A stretch of 10,979 nucleotides of DNA. Source: Lachnospiraceae bacterium. GTDB taxonomy: Bacteria; Bacillota; Clostridia; Lachnospirales; Lachnospiraceae. The notes below the pieces were generated by a model that saw only the letters and a program-made list of their open reading frames with translations, made no database searches and was not told the DNA's origin. Of the stretch, positions 1 through 5,608 are shown piece by piece (positions within the stretch are counted from its first letter, which is position 1; every line of letters begins with the position of its first letter). The translations under genes were made by a program, and so were the position numbers. The stretch spans positions 1-10,979 of the forward strand of contig CAAGDV010000009.1 in the NCBI GenBank assembly GCA_900768755.1, read 5' to 3'.

Positions 1-34
1 ATTGTTTGGTGTGATGGGGTTTCTTGCGTGACAT
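1..34 (-). CDS. Start of an unidentified leftward gene (5' end only)
   Basis: Only the first 11 codons are in the window; read on the minus strand they give MSRKKPHHTKQ. The start is well supported: an AGGAGG ribosome binding site at about 43-48 lies 8 bases upstream of the ATG at 34, and a promoter lies upstream at 56-84. The basic, His/Lys-rich N-terminus would suit a DNA-binding or mobilisation protein, but 11 residues cannot identify a family and no function is proposed. It reads in the same direction as the XRE regulator at 890-1702, so both probably belong to the mobile element that extends to the left. Confidence 0.55.
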   Translation of the reverse strand, partial: MSRKKPHHTKQ

Positions 35-55
35 AATGAGTTCCTCCTAAAAGTT

Positions 56-84
56 ATTATAACAAGGGTTGAGAGGATTGTCTC
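56..84 (-). promoter_or_regulatory. Promoter of the leftward gene at the left edge
   Basis: On the minus strand a perfect -10 hexamer TATAAT (61-56) with an extended TG element (TGTTATAAT) lies 17 bases from a partial -35, GAGACA (84-79). Two small palindromes overlap it: GTTATtATAAC at 53-63 on the -10 and TGAGA-N6-TCTCA at 70-85 on the -35. Either could be an operator. The string TGTTATAATA also occurs in the promoter of the XRE gene at 1757-1765. Confidence 0.6.
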
Positions 85-105
85 ATTTTAAATTGTGCTA
101 ATTAG

Positions 106-354
106 ATGCTAACACTAACAGACTATTCAAAGCGTGCAAAAACAGACCAATCGATGAAGGGAATAAAAGGTTTGGCAAAAGATGACCCCGAAAAGGCAAG
201 TCGCTTAGCAGAGGAAATTATTAAGAATACATATCGAACCTTAATGACCAGAGGAATGAAGGGATGTTATGTATATTGTACAGATAGTGAACTGGCGGCA
301 TATTTAAAAGAAAGATTAAAAAAAGAGGATAAAAATGACACAGGAAACAATTAA
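106..354 (+). pseudogene. 3' remnant of a DUF2075 (Schlafen group 3-like helicase) gene
   Basis: The 82-residue frame resembles the extreme C-terminus of DUF2075 proteins, which are predicted DNA/RNA helicases of several hundred residues. The recognisable part runs from about residue 6 to 70 and includes the block NTYRTLMTRGMKGCYVYCTD, typical of the family's last helicase motif region. All Walker A and B motifs are absent. A TAG stop lies immediately before the ATG at 106 and no good ribosome binding site precedes it, so this is a truncated stump, with the break near 100-120. It overlaps the following mazG-like gene by 20 bases, a coupling I recall for intact DUF2075-MazG pairs. The family call rests on recalled sequence, not a search. 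Confidence 0.7.
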
Positions 355-667
355 TCAGATTCTTAAATTCAGAGATGATCGTGACTGGAAACAATTTCAC
401 AATCCAAAGGATTTGGCAATTTCTATTTCTTTGGAGGCGGCAGAACTATTAGAGGTATTTCAGTGGAGCGGTTCCGATACCTCTAGCGAGCGAAAAAATG
501 ATAAGATAAAAGAGGAGCTTGCAGATGTAATCAATTACTGTGTACTTATGGCTGATGCCTGCGGATTGGATATAGATGAAATAGTGCAGGAAAAAATAAG
601 AATTAACAACGAGAAATATCCGGTCGAAAAGGCGAAAGGGAAGAGCGATAAATATAGTGAATTATAA
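335..667 (+). CDS. MazG-like nucleotide pyrophosphohydrolase (dCTPase-type)
   Basis: The 110-aa protein belongs to the all-alpha NTP pyrophosphohydrolase superfamily (MazG-like/RS21-C6 type), which hydrolyses (d)NTPs to (d)NMP and pyrophosphate using Mg2+. The metal-binding signature is intact: E34, E37 and probably E40 in the block SLEAAELLEVFQW, then E61 and D64 in EELADVINY. The N-terminal KFRDDRDWKQFHNPKDLA block and the C-terminal EKYPVEKAKG block are also typical, and the length matches single-domain members. The AAGAGG ribosome binding site sits inside the upstream helicase stump, and the 20-base overlap implies translational coupling. The enzyme itself looks complete, but its helicase partner is destroyed and no dedicated promoter is evident. 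It may clean up nucleotides or act in defence; the substrate cannot be read from sequence. Confidence 0.88.
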   Translation: MTQETINQILKFRDDRDWKQFHNPKDLAISISLEAAELLEVFQWSGSDTSSERKNDKIKEELADVINYCVLMADACGLDIDEIVQEKIRINNEKYPVEKAKGKSDKYSEL

Positions 668-688
668 TATTGCATTTAAAAAAATGAA

Positions 689-788
689 TAGGTGCTTCAA
701 CAAAATGCTTAAATTCCCACATTATTATTTCAATATCGTCATTGAAGGATTTTGAGAGTTTGACTCTGCAAAAATCCCTTAGCACCTA
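689..788 (+). other. Structured intergenic element with competing stems
   Basis: A perfect 8-bp inverted repeat, TAGGTGCT (689-696) and AGCACCTA (781-788), encloses two small hairpins: TTCAAT-N6-ATTGAA (729-746) and AGAGT-ttg-ACTCT (755-767). The right arm of the outer stem also forms a separate perfect hairpin, CCCTTAG-cac-CTAAGGG (776-792), so the two are mutually exclusive. The second hairpin also overlaps the first two bases of the strong hairpin at 791-831. This is an attenuator-like or recombination-site-like layout between mazG and the regulator. I do not recognise a known RNA family. Confidence 0.45.
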
Positions 789-790
789 AG

Positions 791-835
791 GGCGCACTTC
801 TATACCTACCTAATGGAGGTATGGGTGCGCCTTTT
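791..835 (+). terminator. Rho-independent terminator after the mazG-like gene
   Basis: The stem GGCGCAC (791-797) pairs with GTGCGCC (825-831). It continues after a small internal loop as ATACCT (802-807) pairing with AGGTAT (817-822), and is followed by TTTTC. It is oriented to stop rightward transcription from the mazG-like gene before it runs antisense into the regulator gene. On the minus strand there is no U-run after the hairpin. Confidence 0.65.
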
Positions 836-854
836 CTCATGCGAAAAGGAGTTG

Positions 855-887
855 CGGGATAAATCCCGGACAAGCACTGCGGCTTGT
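855..887 (-). terminator. Tandem hairpins just past the XRE gene, possible terminator
   Basis: Two hairpins lie immediately downstream of the regulator's stop codon: ACAAGC-N6-GCTTGT (870-887) and CGGGA-taaa-TCCCG (855-868). Beyond them on the minus strand is only a weak T-run (CTCCTTTTC). They may terminate the leftward transcript or mark a processing site; the weak U-tract keeps confidence low. Confidence 0.35.
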
Positions 888-889
888 GA

Positions 890-1702
890 TTACTTTTTCT
901 TTTTTCCACGTCCGTTCCCTTTCACCGGTTTACAGAGATCGGAGTAGCGCTGCAGGATATCAGTGAAGGTCTTGAATTCATAAGGATCCATTTTTGTGAA
1001 GTTGATTTTGAAGAGCTTGCTGTACATAACCATCTGTGCCTGGGTGGCATTATCCGCTTTTCGTAGCTCATCGAATGTACCCAACAAGTCTTCAACCGGT
1101 GTAATCTGATCGCCGGTATCTGCATCTTTCCCATGAGCATCTCTTAGGTCCTTTGCAATTTTTGCAATATCATTTCCAAGAAGATTGTTAAAATAGTTAT
1201 CTTCGTTAATGGAGGCTGCCTCCAATGTTTTCATATAGTGATCACTGTCAGGGATTCCGTTATTCTGTAAACGCATTCGGGTCTGTTCAATCATTGTGTT
1301 CATATTTCGAATCTGCATTCCGGCCAGATTGTCAACATAGATTTCCAGATCGGAAAGGAAATTGATAAATTCCGGATGCTTGATCATTTCACGGATTAAG
1401 CGCACATTCAGTTTGCCACTTTTCAACAAATCTACAGTACTATCATCCAATCCCAATTCATCTACAGCAAAAGGATGCTGTTCACGATTCTCAGTAAGTC
1501 CCAGTAAGTAATCTGAAGTTACTCCATAAAAATCAGCCAGAATAACAATCGCCTTATGTGTAATTTCCTTATAGTCATCTGTTTCATAATTGCCAAGAGC
1601 TGCTCTGGACAGTCCGGTCTGTTCTGACAGTTCCTGTAGAGACAAGCCCCTTTCAATTCTTAAATCTTTCAATTTTTCCTGTATCGATAATTTGCATTTC
1701 AA
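890..1702 (-). CDS. XRE-family helix-turn-helix regulator of a mobile element
   Basis: The predicted protein has about 270 aa. Residues 8-69 form an XRE/Cro-C1-type helix-turn-helix: KLKDLRIERGLSLQELSEQ, then TGLSRAALGNYE as the recognition segment, then a conserved DFYGVTSDYLLGLTENR tail. The long C-terminal part is mainly helical and unassigned, ending in a basic KGNGRGKKKK tail. I recall very similar regulators in Tn1549-like integrative elements of gut Clostridia, but have not searched. The frame is open to 1816, but the promoter's likely transcription start near 1750 excludes the two most upstream ATGs. A TTG at 1702 with GGGGGA nine bases upstream is preferred; the ATG at 1726 (278 aa) is the alternative, without a ribosome binding site. 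It probably represses element genes and itself; SOS control is suggested by the LexA box in its promoter. Confidence 0.85.
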   Translation of the reverse strand: MKCKLSIQEKLKDLRIERGLSLQELSEQTGLSRAALGNYETDDYKEITHKAIVILADFYGVTSDYLLGLTENREQHPFAVDELGLDDSTVDLLKSGKLNVRLIREMIKHPEFINFLSDLEIYVDNLAGMQIRNMNTMIEQTRMRLQNNGIPDSDHYMKTLEAASINEDNYFNNLLGNDIAKIAKDLRDAHGKDADTGDQITPVEDLLGTFDELRKADNATQAQMVMYSKLFKINFTKMDPYEFKTFTDILQRYSDLCKPVKGNGRGKKKK

Positions 1703-1756
1703 AAATATATTCCCCCAGTTATCCATAATAGTTTTGCCAATAAGCAATGCATTCAT

Positions 1757-1765
1757 ATTATAACA
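1757..1765 (-). promoter_or_regulatory. Extended -10 promoter of the XRE gene
   Basis: On the minus strand, TGT-TATAAT is a perfect -10 hexamer (1762-1757) with the extended TG element. The -35 position, 17 bases upstream, reads TCTTAT, which is poor, so the extended -10 is probably what recruits RNA polymerase. The predicted transcription start near 1750 leaves a leader of about 25-50 bases. Confidence 0.6.
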
Positions 1766-1778
1766 GAACGTTCGTTCG
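1765..1778 (-). promoter_or_regulatory. Putative LexA (SOS) box
   Basis: Read on the minus strand the 14 bases are CGAACGAACGTTCT. They match the Bacillus/Firmicutes LexA consensus CGAACRNRYGTTYC at 13 of 14 positions, with perfect GAAC-N4-GTTC half-sites. The last T of the box is also the T of the extended -10, so bound LexA would block polymerase. No lexA gene is in the window; the host would supply it. Confidence 0.6.
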
Positions 1779-1793
1779 AATAAGAGCATTATT

Positions 1794-1845
1794 TCCAAAA
1801 GCGTGGATATTTTCACTTTTGGATTGTATTTCTTACCTTTTGGAT
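1794..1845. repeat. Three phased 8-bp repeats upstream of the XRE promoter
   Basis: The unit CTTTTGGA occurs at 1816-1823 and 1837-1844 (9 bp, CTTTTGGAT, in direct orientation), and inverted as TCCAAAAG at 1794-1801. Centre-to-centre distances are 22 and 21 bases, about two helical turns, so all three face the same side of the helix. This fits cooperative binding by a dimeric regulator (such as the adjacent XRE protein) or by an excisionase/integrase arm-binding domain near the element end. Confidence 0.5.
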
Positions 1846-1943
1846 ATACGGGATAAGGCCTGTGATTTTGAGAAAATCAGTTCATGACAACTGAATGAGC
1901 ATTCCAAATCACTACCGTTTCGGGGAAGCTAAGCTTTGAGCTG
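1846..1943. other. Right boundary of the mobile element (junction with host DNA)
   Basis: This stretch has no gene of its own. It holds palindromes TGATTTT-gag-AAAATCA (1863-1879), TCAGTT-CATGAC-AACTGA (1877-1894) and AAGCT-a-AGCTT (1926-1936). The GH20 reading frame is open only from 1899 (TGA at 1896-1898), and residues that look like the enzyme begin at about 1935. The element-host junction therefore lies between about 1,895 and 1,935. The palindrome with a 6-base centre resembles core-type sites of a tyrosine recombinase, but no left end is visible for comparison. Confidence 0.4.
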
Positions 1944-3047
1944 GTGAGCGGGCGTATAAGAGATTACATGAAGCTGTTTCGGTCTTCACTGTTCAATGTG
2001 TGTGCGGATGAGACATATGACCTGGGAAAGGGAAAGAGCCGTAAGTTGGCGGATGAGCGGGGAATTACCGGGCTTTATCTTGATTTTCTTAACCGGTTGT
2101 GCGGGGTGGTGATTGAGGAGGGGAAGACGCCTATGTTCTGGGGTGACATCATCTTAAAGAACCCTGATAATATTGCCGGACTGCCGAAGGAAGCCATCTG
2201 CCTGAATTGGGAGTACGATCCTGATGTCAGAGCTGACAACACGCGCGCCTTTGTTGAAGCCGGGGCAAAACATCTCTATGTGTGTCCGGGAGTGCAGAGC
2301 TGGCATTGGATGATTAACAAACACCATGACGCGTATCGGAATATTTCAGGAATGTGCCGTCTGGCGCACCAATACCGGGTCGAGGGGGTTTTGAACACAT
2401 GCTGGGGAGACCTTGGGCATATGGCACATCCGGAGTTTGCCACGATAGGACTTATTTACGGCGCGGCGTTTTCGTGGAGCGATAAGGAGATGCCGGAGGA
2501 TGAGGTTAATGCGGCAATTTCGGTGCTTGAATATGGGGATTCGGACCAAAAGGTAGTGAAGAGGCTTTCGGCGCTTAGCAGCGCGCAGGTTGTCAACTGG
2601 TGGCAGGTCGTGGAATTTAAGGAGCGTGTTCAAAAGGGAGAGGACAAGGCTTTATGCTGTGAGAATCTTCTAAAGAAAGACTCGTCTTTTGTCCGGGACA
2701 ACTTAAGCAGGATGGAAAAAATCATGCAGGAGTTGTATGACTCGCTTCTGACAATCGACAGCAGAAGCCGCGGAAAGATTACCGCGTATCTTTTGATGGC
2801 AAGGGGACATATAATCTGGACCAAAGTCTGCTGCACTGTGGCGGATTATATTTTGCACTGCGGCAATCCTTTGGAGATGGGAAGGGACAACTGCGATAGT
2901 GCAGATGCTCTGGCGGCGGAACTTGAAGAGTGGCTTATGGATTACAAAAAAATGTGGCGGAGCGTTACAAAGGAGAGCGAGTTGTTCCGGCTGGTTGACG
3001 TGGCCTGTTGGTACGCCGATTATCTGAGAGACATCGAATCGGAATAA
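1944..3047 (+). pseudogene. GH20 beta-N-acetylhexosaminidase, N-terminally truncated
   Basis: The 367-residue frame matches the second half of a glycoside hydrolase family 20 enzyme, which removes terminal GlcNAc/GalNAc by substrate-assisted catalysis. The catalytic Asp-Glu pair is present (D22-E23 in NVCADETYDLGKGKS), followed by the typical FWGDII (residues 65-70), PGVQSWHW and NTCWGDLGH blocks that line the active site. A complete enzyme would need the earlier barrel strands and an N-terminal domain, roughly 200-300 residues, which are missing. GTG at 1944 is the first usable start but has no convincing ribosome binding site, and the break coincides with the mobile-element end. The most likely reading is a host gene disrupted by insertion. 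GC content rises sharply here relative to the upstream DNA. No terminator follows before the marR promoter. Confidence 0.82.
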
Positions 3048-3052
3048 TCCGG

Positions 3053-3081
3053 TTGACAATTTCTTATTGGTAATGTAGTAT
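3053..3081 (+). promoter_or_regulatory. Sigma-A-type promoter of the marR-degV-panE operon
   Basis: A perfect -35, TTGACA (3053-3058), is followed after exactly 17 bases by TAGTAT (3076-3081; four of six match TATAAT). It begins 6 bases after the stop of the truncated GH20 gene. The predicted start near 3088 falls inside the first operator, and the leader before marR is about 85 bases. Confidence 0.7.
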
Positions 3082-3082
3082 A

Positions 3083-3113
3083 GTTCAATAGTTGAACAGT
3101 TCATTTGTTGAAC
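3083..3113. promoter_or_regulatory. Two tandem palindromic operators, probable MarR sites
   Basis: GTTCAA-tag-TTGAAC (3083-3097) is a perfect palindrome and GTTCAT-ttg-TTGAAC (3099-3113) matches at five of six paired positions. The repeat period is 16 bases. The sites cover the predicted transcription start of the adjacent marR operon, the usual position for MarR autorepression. A third palindrome, TGAAC-a-GTTCA (3093-3103), spans the join. Confidence 0.65.
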
Positions 3114-3171
3114 AATATGTGCAATAGGTCGTCAGAATGATTTTTTCAGGCGGCGGGAGAGGAATTGCGGA

Positions 3172-3618
3172 ATGGACGAGAAGATTTCGGAGAATCTTTT
3201 GACGGCGTGGCTTCGGGTATCGGCAGGGGTTCGCAATGAGAGGCTTGTGAGAACCATGACATTCAACGAGGTTTTTGTGTGCAATATTTTGTACGCGGAA
3301 ACGGTTTTGGCGGATAAGGCGGTCACGGCTACTGATATCTGCGAGAGGACGGGAATGCTGAAATCTCAGGCCAACAAGGTGCTTGTGGCAATGGAGGATG
3401 CCGGGCTGATTGTCAGGGAGCGCTCCGAGGCAGACAGGCGTAAGGTCATTCTAAGACTTACCGATGAGGGCGTCAGGCGGTATATTAACGAACACAGTAG
3501 CGTACTTAAGATTATGCAGATGCTCACGGACAGGCTTGGCAGCACGAAGATATCATTGGTGAGCGCACTTCTTACGGAGGTTGCGGATACCATTAATATA
3601 ATCAGCAAGGAAATTTAG
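3172..3618 (+). CDS. MarR-family transcriptional regulator
   Basis: The 148-aa length is typical of MarR proteins, dimeric winged-helix regulators that often sense small hydrophobic ligands. The winged helix spans about residues 51-98: TATDICERTGMLKSQANKVL is the helix-turn-helix, GLIVRERSEADRRKVILRL is the beta-wing with the characteristic D-x-R (D88, R90), and LTDEG follows. Flanking helices (1-45 and 100-148) would form the dimer interface. A purine-rich GGGAGAGGA stretch precedes the ATG by about 9 bases. It is the first gene of an operon with the DegV and PanE-like genes (18- and 26-base gaps), and two palindromes over its promoter suggest autorepression. The ligand is not evident; control of a fatty-acid-binding DegV protein makes a lipid signal conceivable, but this is inference. 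Confidence 0.92.
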   Translation: MDEKISENLLTAWLRVSAGVRNERLVRTMTFNEVFVCNILYAETVLADKAVTATDICERTGMLKSQANKVLVAMEDAGLIVRERSEADRRKVILRLTDEGVRRYINEHSSVLKIMQMLTDRLGSTKISLVSALLTEVADTINIISKEI

Positions 3619-3636
3619 GACAGAAGGAGCAGAAAT

Positions 3637-4485
3637 ATGGTCAGAATTATCACGGATTCGGCATCTGATTTTTCTTCGGAGGATGCAAAGCGACTCGGAA
3701 TATCAGCTGTTTTGCCGTTGACGGTTCAGATTGGTGACACAACTTATAATGACGGTGTGGACATTAATCCGTCGGAATTTTATGAAAAACTGATAGAGAG
3801 TGATGAGCTTCCGACTACAAGCCAGATTCCGCCGTATGTGTTCGAGGAGGAGTTTAATATGGTTGCGGCAGCGGGCGATACGGCTGTTGTTGTCCTGATA
3901 TCGTCGGAACTTTCGGGTACATACCAGAGCGCATGCGTTGCGGCGGCAGAATATGACTGCATATATGTGGTGGATTCGCATAATGTGTCAATCGGTGAGC
4001 AGTGTCTTACGGAGTATGCCATCCGTTTGCGCGATGAGGGAAAAAGTGCTGCCGAGATTGCAGCAGAGCTTGATGCGATAAAGGAGGATATCACGGTTCT
4101 TGCTCTTTTGGATACGCTTGAGTATCTCAAAAAGGGCGGCAGAATCTCCGCAACGACGGCGTTTGTCGGAGGAGTTCTGGCAATTAAGCCCGTTATTACA
4201 ATCAGGGAGGGTAAGGTTGAGATGCTCGGCAAAGCACGCGGCTCCAAGAACGGCAATAACCTCCTTCGGGAACTTGTTGACAAGGTTGGCGGAGCGGATT
4301 ACTCGATGCCGGTATATCTTGGATATTCGGGTATTGACCGTACTCTTTTAAACAAGTATATTGAAGACAGCAGAGTATTGTGGGATGAGTATGCGAGAGA
4401 GCTTAAGGTTACCAATATCGGGCCTACAATAGGCACGCATATCGGACCGGGAGCAATCGGAGTGAGCTTTTTTAAGAAAGGGTAA
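3637..4485 (+). CDS. DegV family fatty-acid-binding protein
   Basis: The 282-aa length is normal for DegV proteins, which hold one fatty acid; in Firmicutes such proteins (FakB) present it to the kinase FakA for phosphorylation. Family hallmarks are visible: the N-terminal RIITDSASDF (residues 3-12), PTTSQIPP (59-66) contributing ligand carboxylate contacts, SSELSGTYQSA (89-99), VVDS (111-114), LEYLKKGGRI (161-170), and the C-terminal IGTHIGPGAIG block. The ribosome binding site AGAAGGAG lies upstream of the ATG. It is the second gene of the MarR-controlled operon. No FakA-like kinase is in the window, so whether it works as a FakB or as another lipid carrier cannot be settled. Confidence 0.93.
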   Translation: MVRIITDSASDFSSEDAKRLGISAVLPLTVQIGDTTYNDGVDINPSEFYEKLIESDELPTTSQIPPYVFEEEFNMVAAAGDTAVVVLISSELSGTYQSACVAAAEYDCIYVVDSHNVSIGEQCLTEYAIRLRDEGKSAAEIAAELDAIKEDITVLALLDTLEYLKKGGRISATTAFVGGVLAIKPVITIREGKVEMLGKARGSKNGNNLLRELVDKVGGADYSMPVYLGYSGIDRTLLNKYIEDSRVLWDEYARELKVTNIGPTIGTHIGPGAIGVSFFKKG

Positions 4486-4511
4486 TAGTTTTTGCAAGGA
4501 GGTATTTTTTT

Positions 4512-5525
4512 ATGAAATGTGCAATTTATGGTGCAGGGTCACTCGGAACGGTGCTTGGCGCCTACATGACCAAAAACGGACAGGAGGTTGAGCTTGTCAA
4601 CAGGAACAAGGCGCATGTTGAGGCACTCCGTAAAAACGGGGCAAGGATTACCGGAACGGTTGATTTTACCACGCCGGTCAACGCGATTACACCTGATGAG
4701 ATGCAGGGACCGTATGATGTTATTTTTCTCATGACAAAACAGCTTTTCAACGATGAGGTTGTAACGGGACTTAAGCCGCTTCTTTCGGAGGACGGCGTGA
4801 TTGTCACTTTCCAGAACGGTCTTCCGGAACCGGGAATTGCAAAGATTGTGGGACAGAACCATACAATCGGATGCGTGGTTGAGTGGGGCGCAACGCTTCT
4901 TGAGCCGGGGCACTGTGTGCTGACATCTGAGCCCGACAGCCTTTCATTCCATATGGGCGGAATGGAAGGAATCAGCGTGAAGCAGCTTAATACGGTAAAA
5001 GAGCTTCTTGAAAAGATGTGTCCGGTTGAAATTGAGGACAATCTTTTGGGAGCGAGATGGTCAAAGCTTCTGATTAACGCGACATTTTCGGGAATCGGAA
5101 CAGTGGTCGGAGGAACCTTCGGGGATGTGTACGCAACAAAGCTCGGACGCAAAATTGCGGTGCGCTGCATGAAGGAGTGCATTGATGTAGGACACGCGGC
5201 GGGCGCCGTTTTTGCTCCCGTTCAGGGCAAGGATCTCACCAAACTGTTTTATTACAAAAACGGCTTGAAAAAGGCGTTTGCGATGTTCCTTCTTCCGATT
5301 GCAATGAAGAAGCATGCCGCAATTGAGCCGTCCATGTTACAGGATTTGAGAAACAAAAAGCCCTGTGAGATTGATGCAATCAACGGAGTTGTGTGCAGGT
5401 ATGGAAGAGAGCACAATATCCCGACTCCAATCAACGACAGAATAGTCGAGATTGTCAAGAAGGAACAGGCGGGCGAGTTAAGCCTTTCTGCCGACAATCT
5501 GAAGTTCTTTGAAGATTTGGCGTAA
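4512..5525 (+). CDS. 2-dehydropantoate 2-reductase (ketopantoate reductase) family protein
   Basis: The 337-aa protein has the ApbA/PanE fold. An N-terminal Rossmann domain carries GAGSLG (residues 7-12) for NAD(P)H. MTKQ (K76) and FQNGLP (100-105) follow, then a helical C-terminal domain with RWSKLLINATFSG (K185 the likely catalytic lysine, N189) and KKPCEIDAINGVV (E286), and finally HNIPTPINDRI. PanE reduces ketopantoate to pantoate in pantothenate/CoA synthesis, but many paralogues act on other 2-oxo acids. It is slightly longer than the roughly 300-aa biosynthetic enzyme, and no pan genes are nearby, so the substrate is uncertain. An AGGAGG site lies 9 bases before the ATG. It is the last gene of the marR operon and is followed by a strong terminator. 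Confidence 0.88.
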   Translation: MKCAIYGAGSLGTVLGAYMTKNGQEVELVNRNKAHVEALRKNGARITGTVDFTTPVNAITPDEMQGPYDVIFLMTKQLFNDEVVTGLKPLLSEDGVIVTFQNGLPEPGIAKIVGQNHTIGCVVEWGATLLEPGHCVLTSEPDSLSFHMGGMEGISVKQLNTVKELLEKMCPVEIEDNLLGARWSKLLINATFSGIGTVVGGTFGDVYATKLGRKIAVRCMKECIDVGHAAGAVFAPVQGKDLTKLFYYKNGLKKAFAMFLLPIAMKKHAAIEPSMLQDLRNKKPCEIDAINGVVCRYGREHNIPTPINDRIVEIVKKEQAGELSLSADNLKFFEDLA

Positions 5526-5539
5526 TACTGTTGTTATAT

Positions 5540-5573
5540 AAAAAGCCTTCCGGGTTGAAATGGAAGGCTTTTT
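5540..5573 (+). terminator. Strong terminator of the marR-degV-panE operon
   Basis: AAAAAGCCTTCC (5540-5551) pairs perfectly with GGAAGGCTTTTT (5562-5573) around a 10-base loop. The A-tract/T-tract symmetry means it could act in both directions. Confidence 0.9.
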
Positions 5574-5583
5574 ATGTTATTAT
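5555..5583 (+). promoter_or_regulatory. Promoter of the ABC transporter operon, embedded in the terminator
   Basis: TTGAAA (5555-5560; five of six consensus) lies in the terminator loop, and TATTAT (5578-5583; five of six) follows after exactly 17 bases. The downstream stem arm thus forms the promoter spacer. The predicted start near 5590 leaves a leader of only about 19 bases, with the AAAGGAGG site close to the 5' end. Confidence 0.55.
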
Positions 5584-5608
5584 CCTTACTTAAAAGGAGG
5601 CCAAAGAT

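Noticed and set aside
689..831. Integron attC site or CRISPR repeat
   Set aside because: There is no GTTRRRY/RYYYAAC ends and no repeated spacer-repeat pattern; the inverted repeats occur once.
1703..1816. N-terminal extension of the XRE protein to an ATG at 1816 (308 aa)
   Set aside because: The extended -10 promoter at 1757-1765 puts transcription start near 1750, downstream of that ATG, and the extra residues lie before the conserved HTH start.
1846..1943. IS element terminal inverted repeat or target-site duplication
   Set aside because: No transposase gene is in the window and no matching second end is visible; short palindromes alone do not support an IS.
3780..4283. 167-codon minus-strand frame opposite the DegV gene
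   Set aside because: The Ser/Ala-rich translation mirrors DegV codon usage and there is no start context.
4539..5182. Long open frames on the minus strand opposite the PanE-like gene
   Set aside because: They are antisense to a well-conserved coding frame, have no ribosome binding sites and look like composition artefacts.
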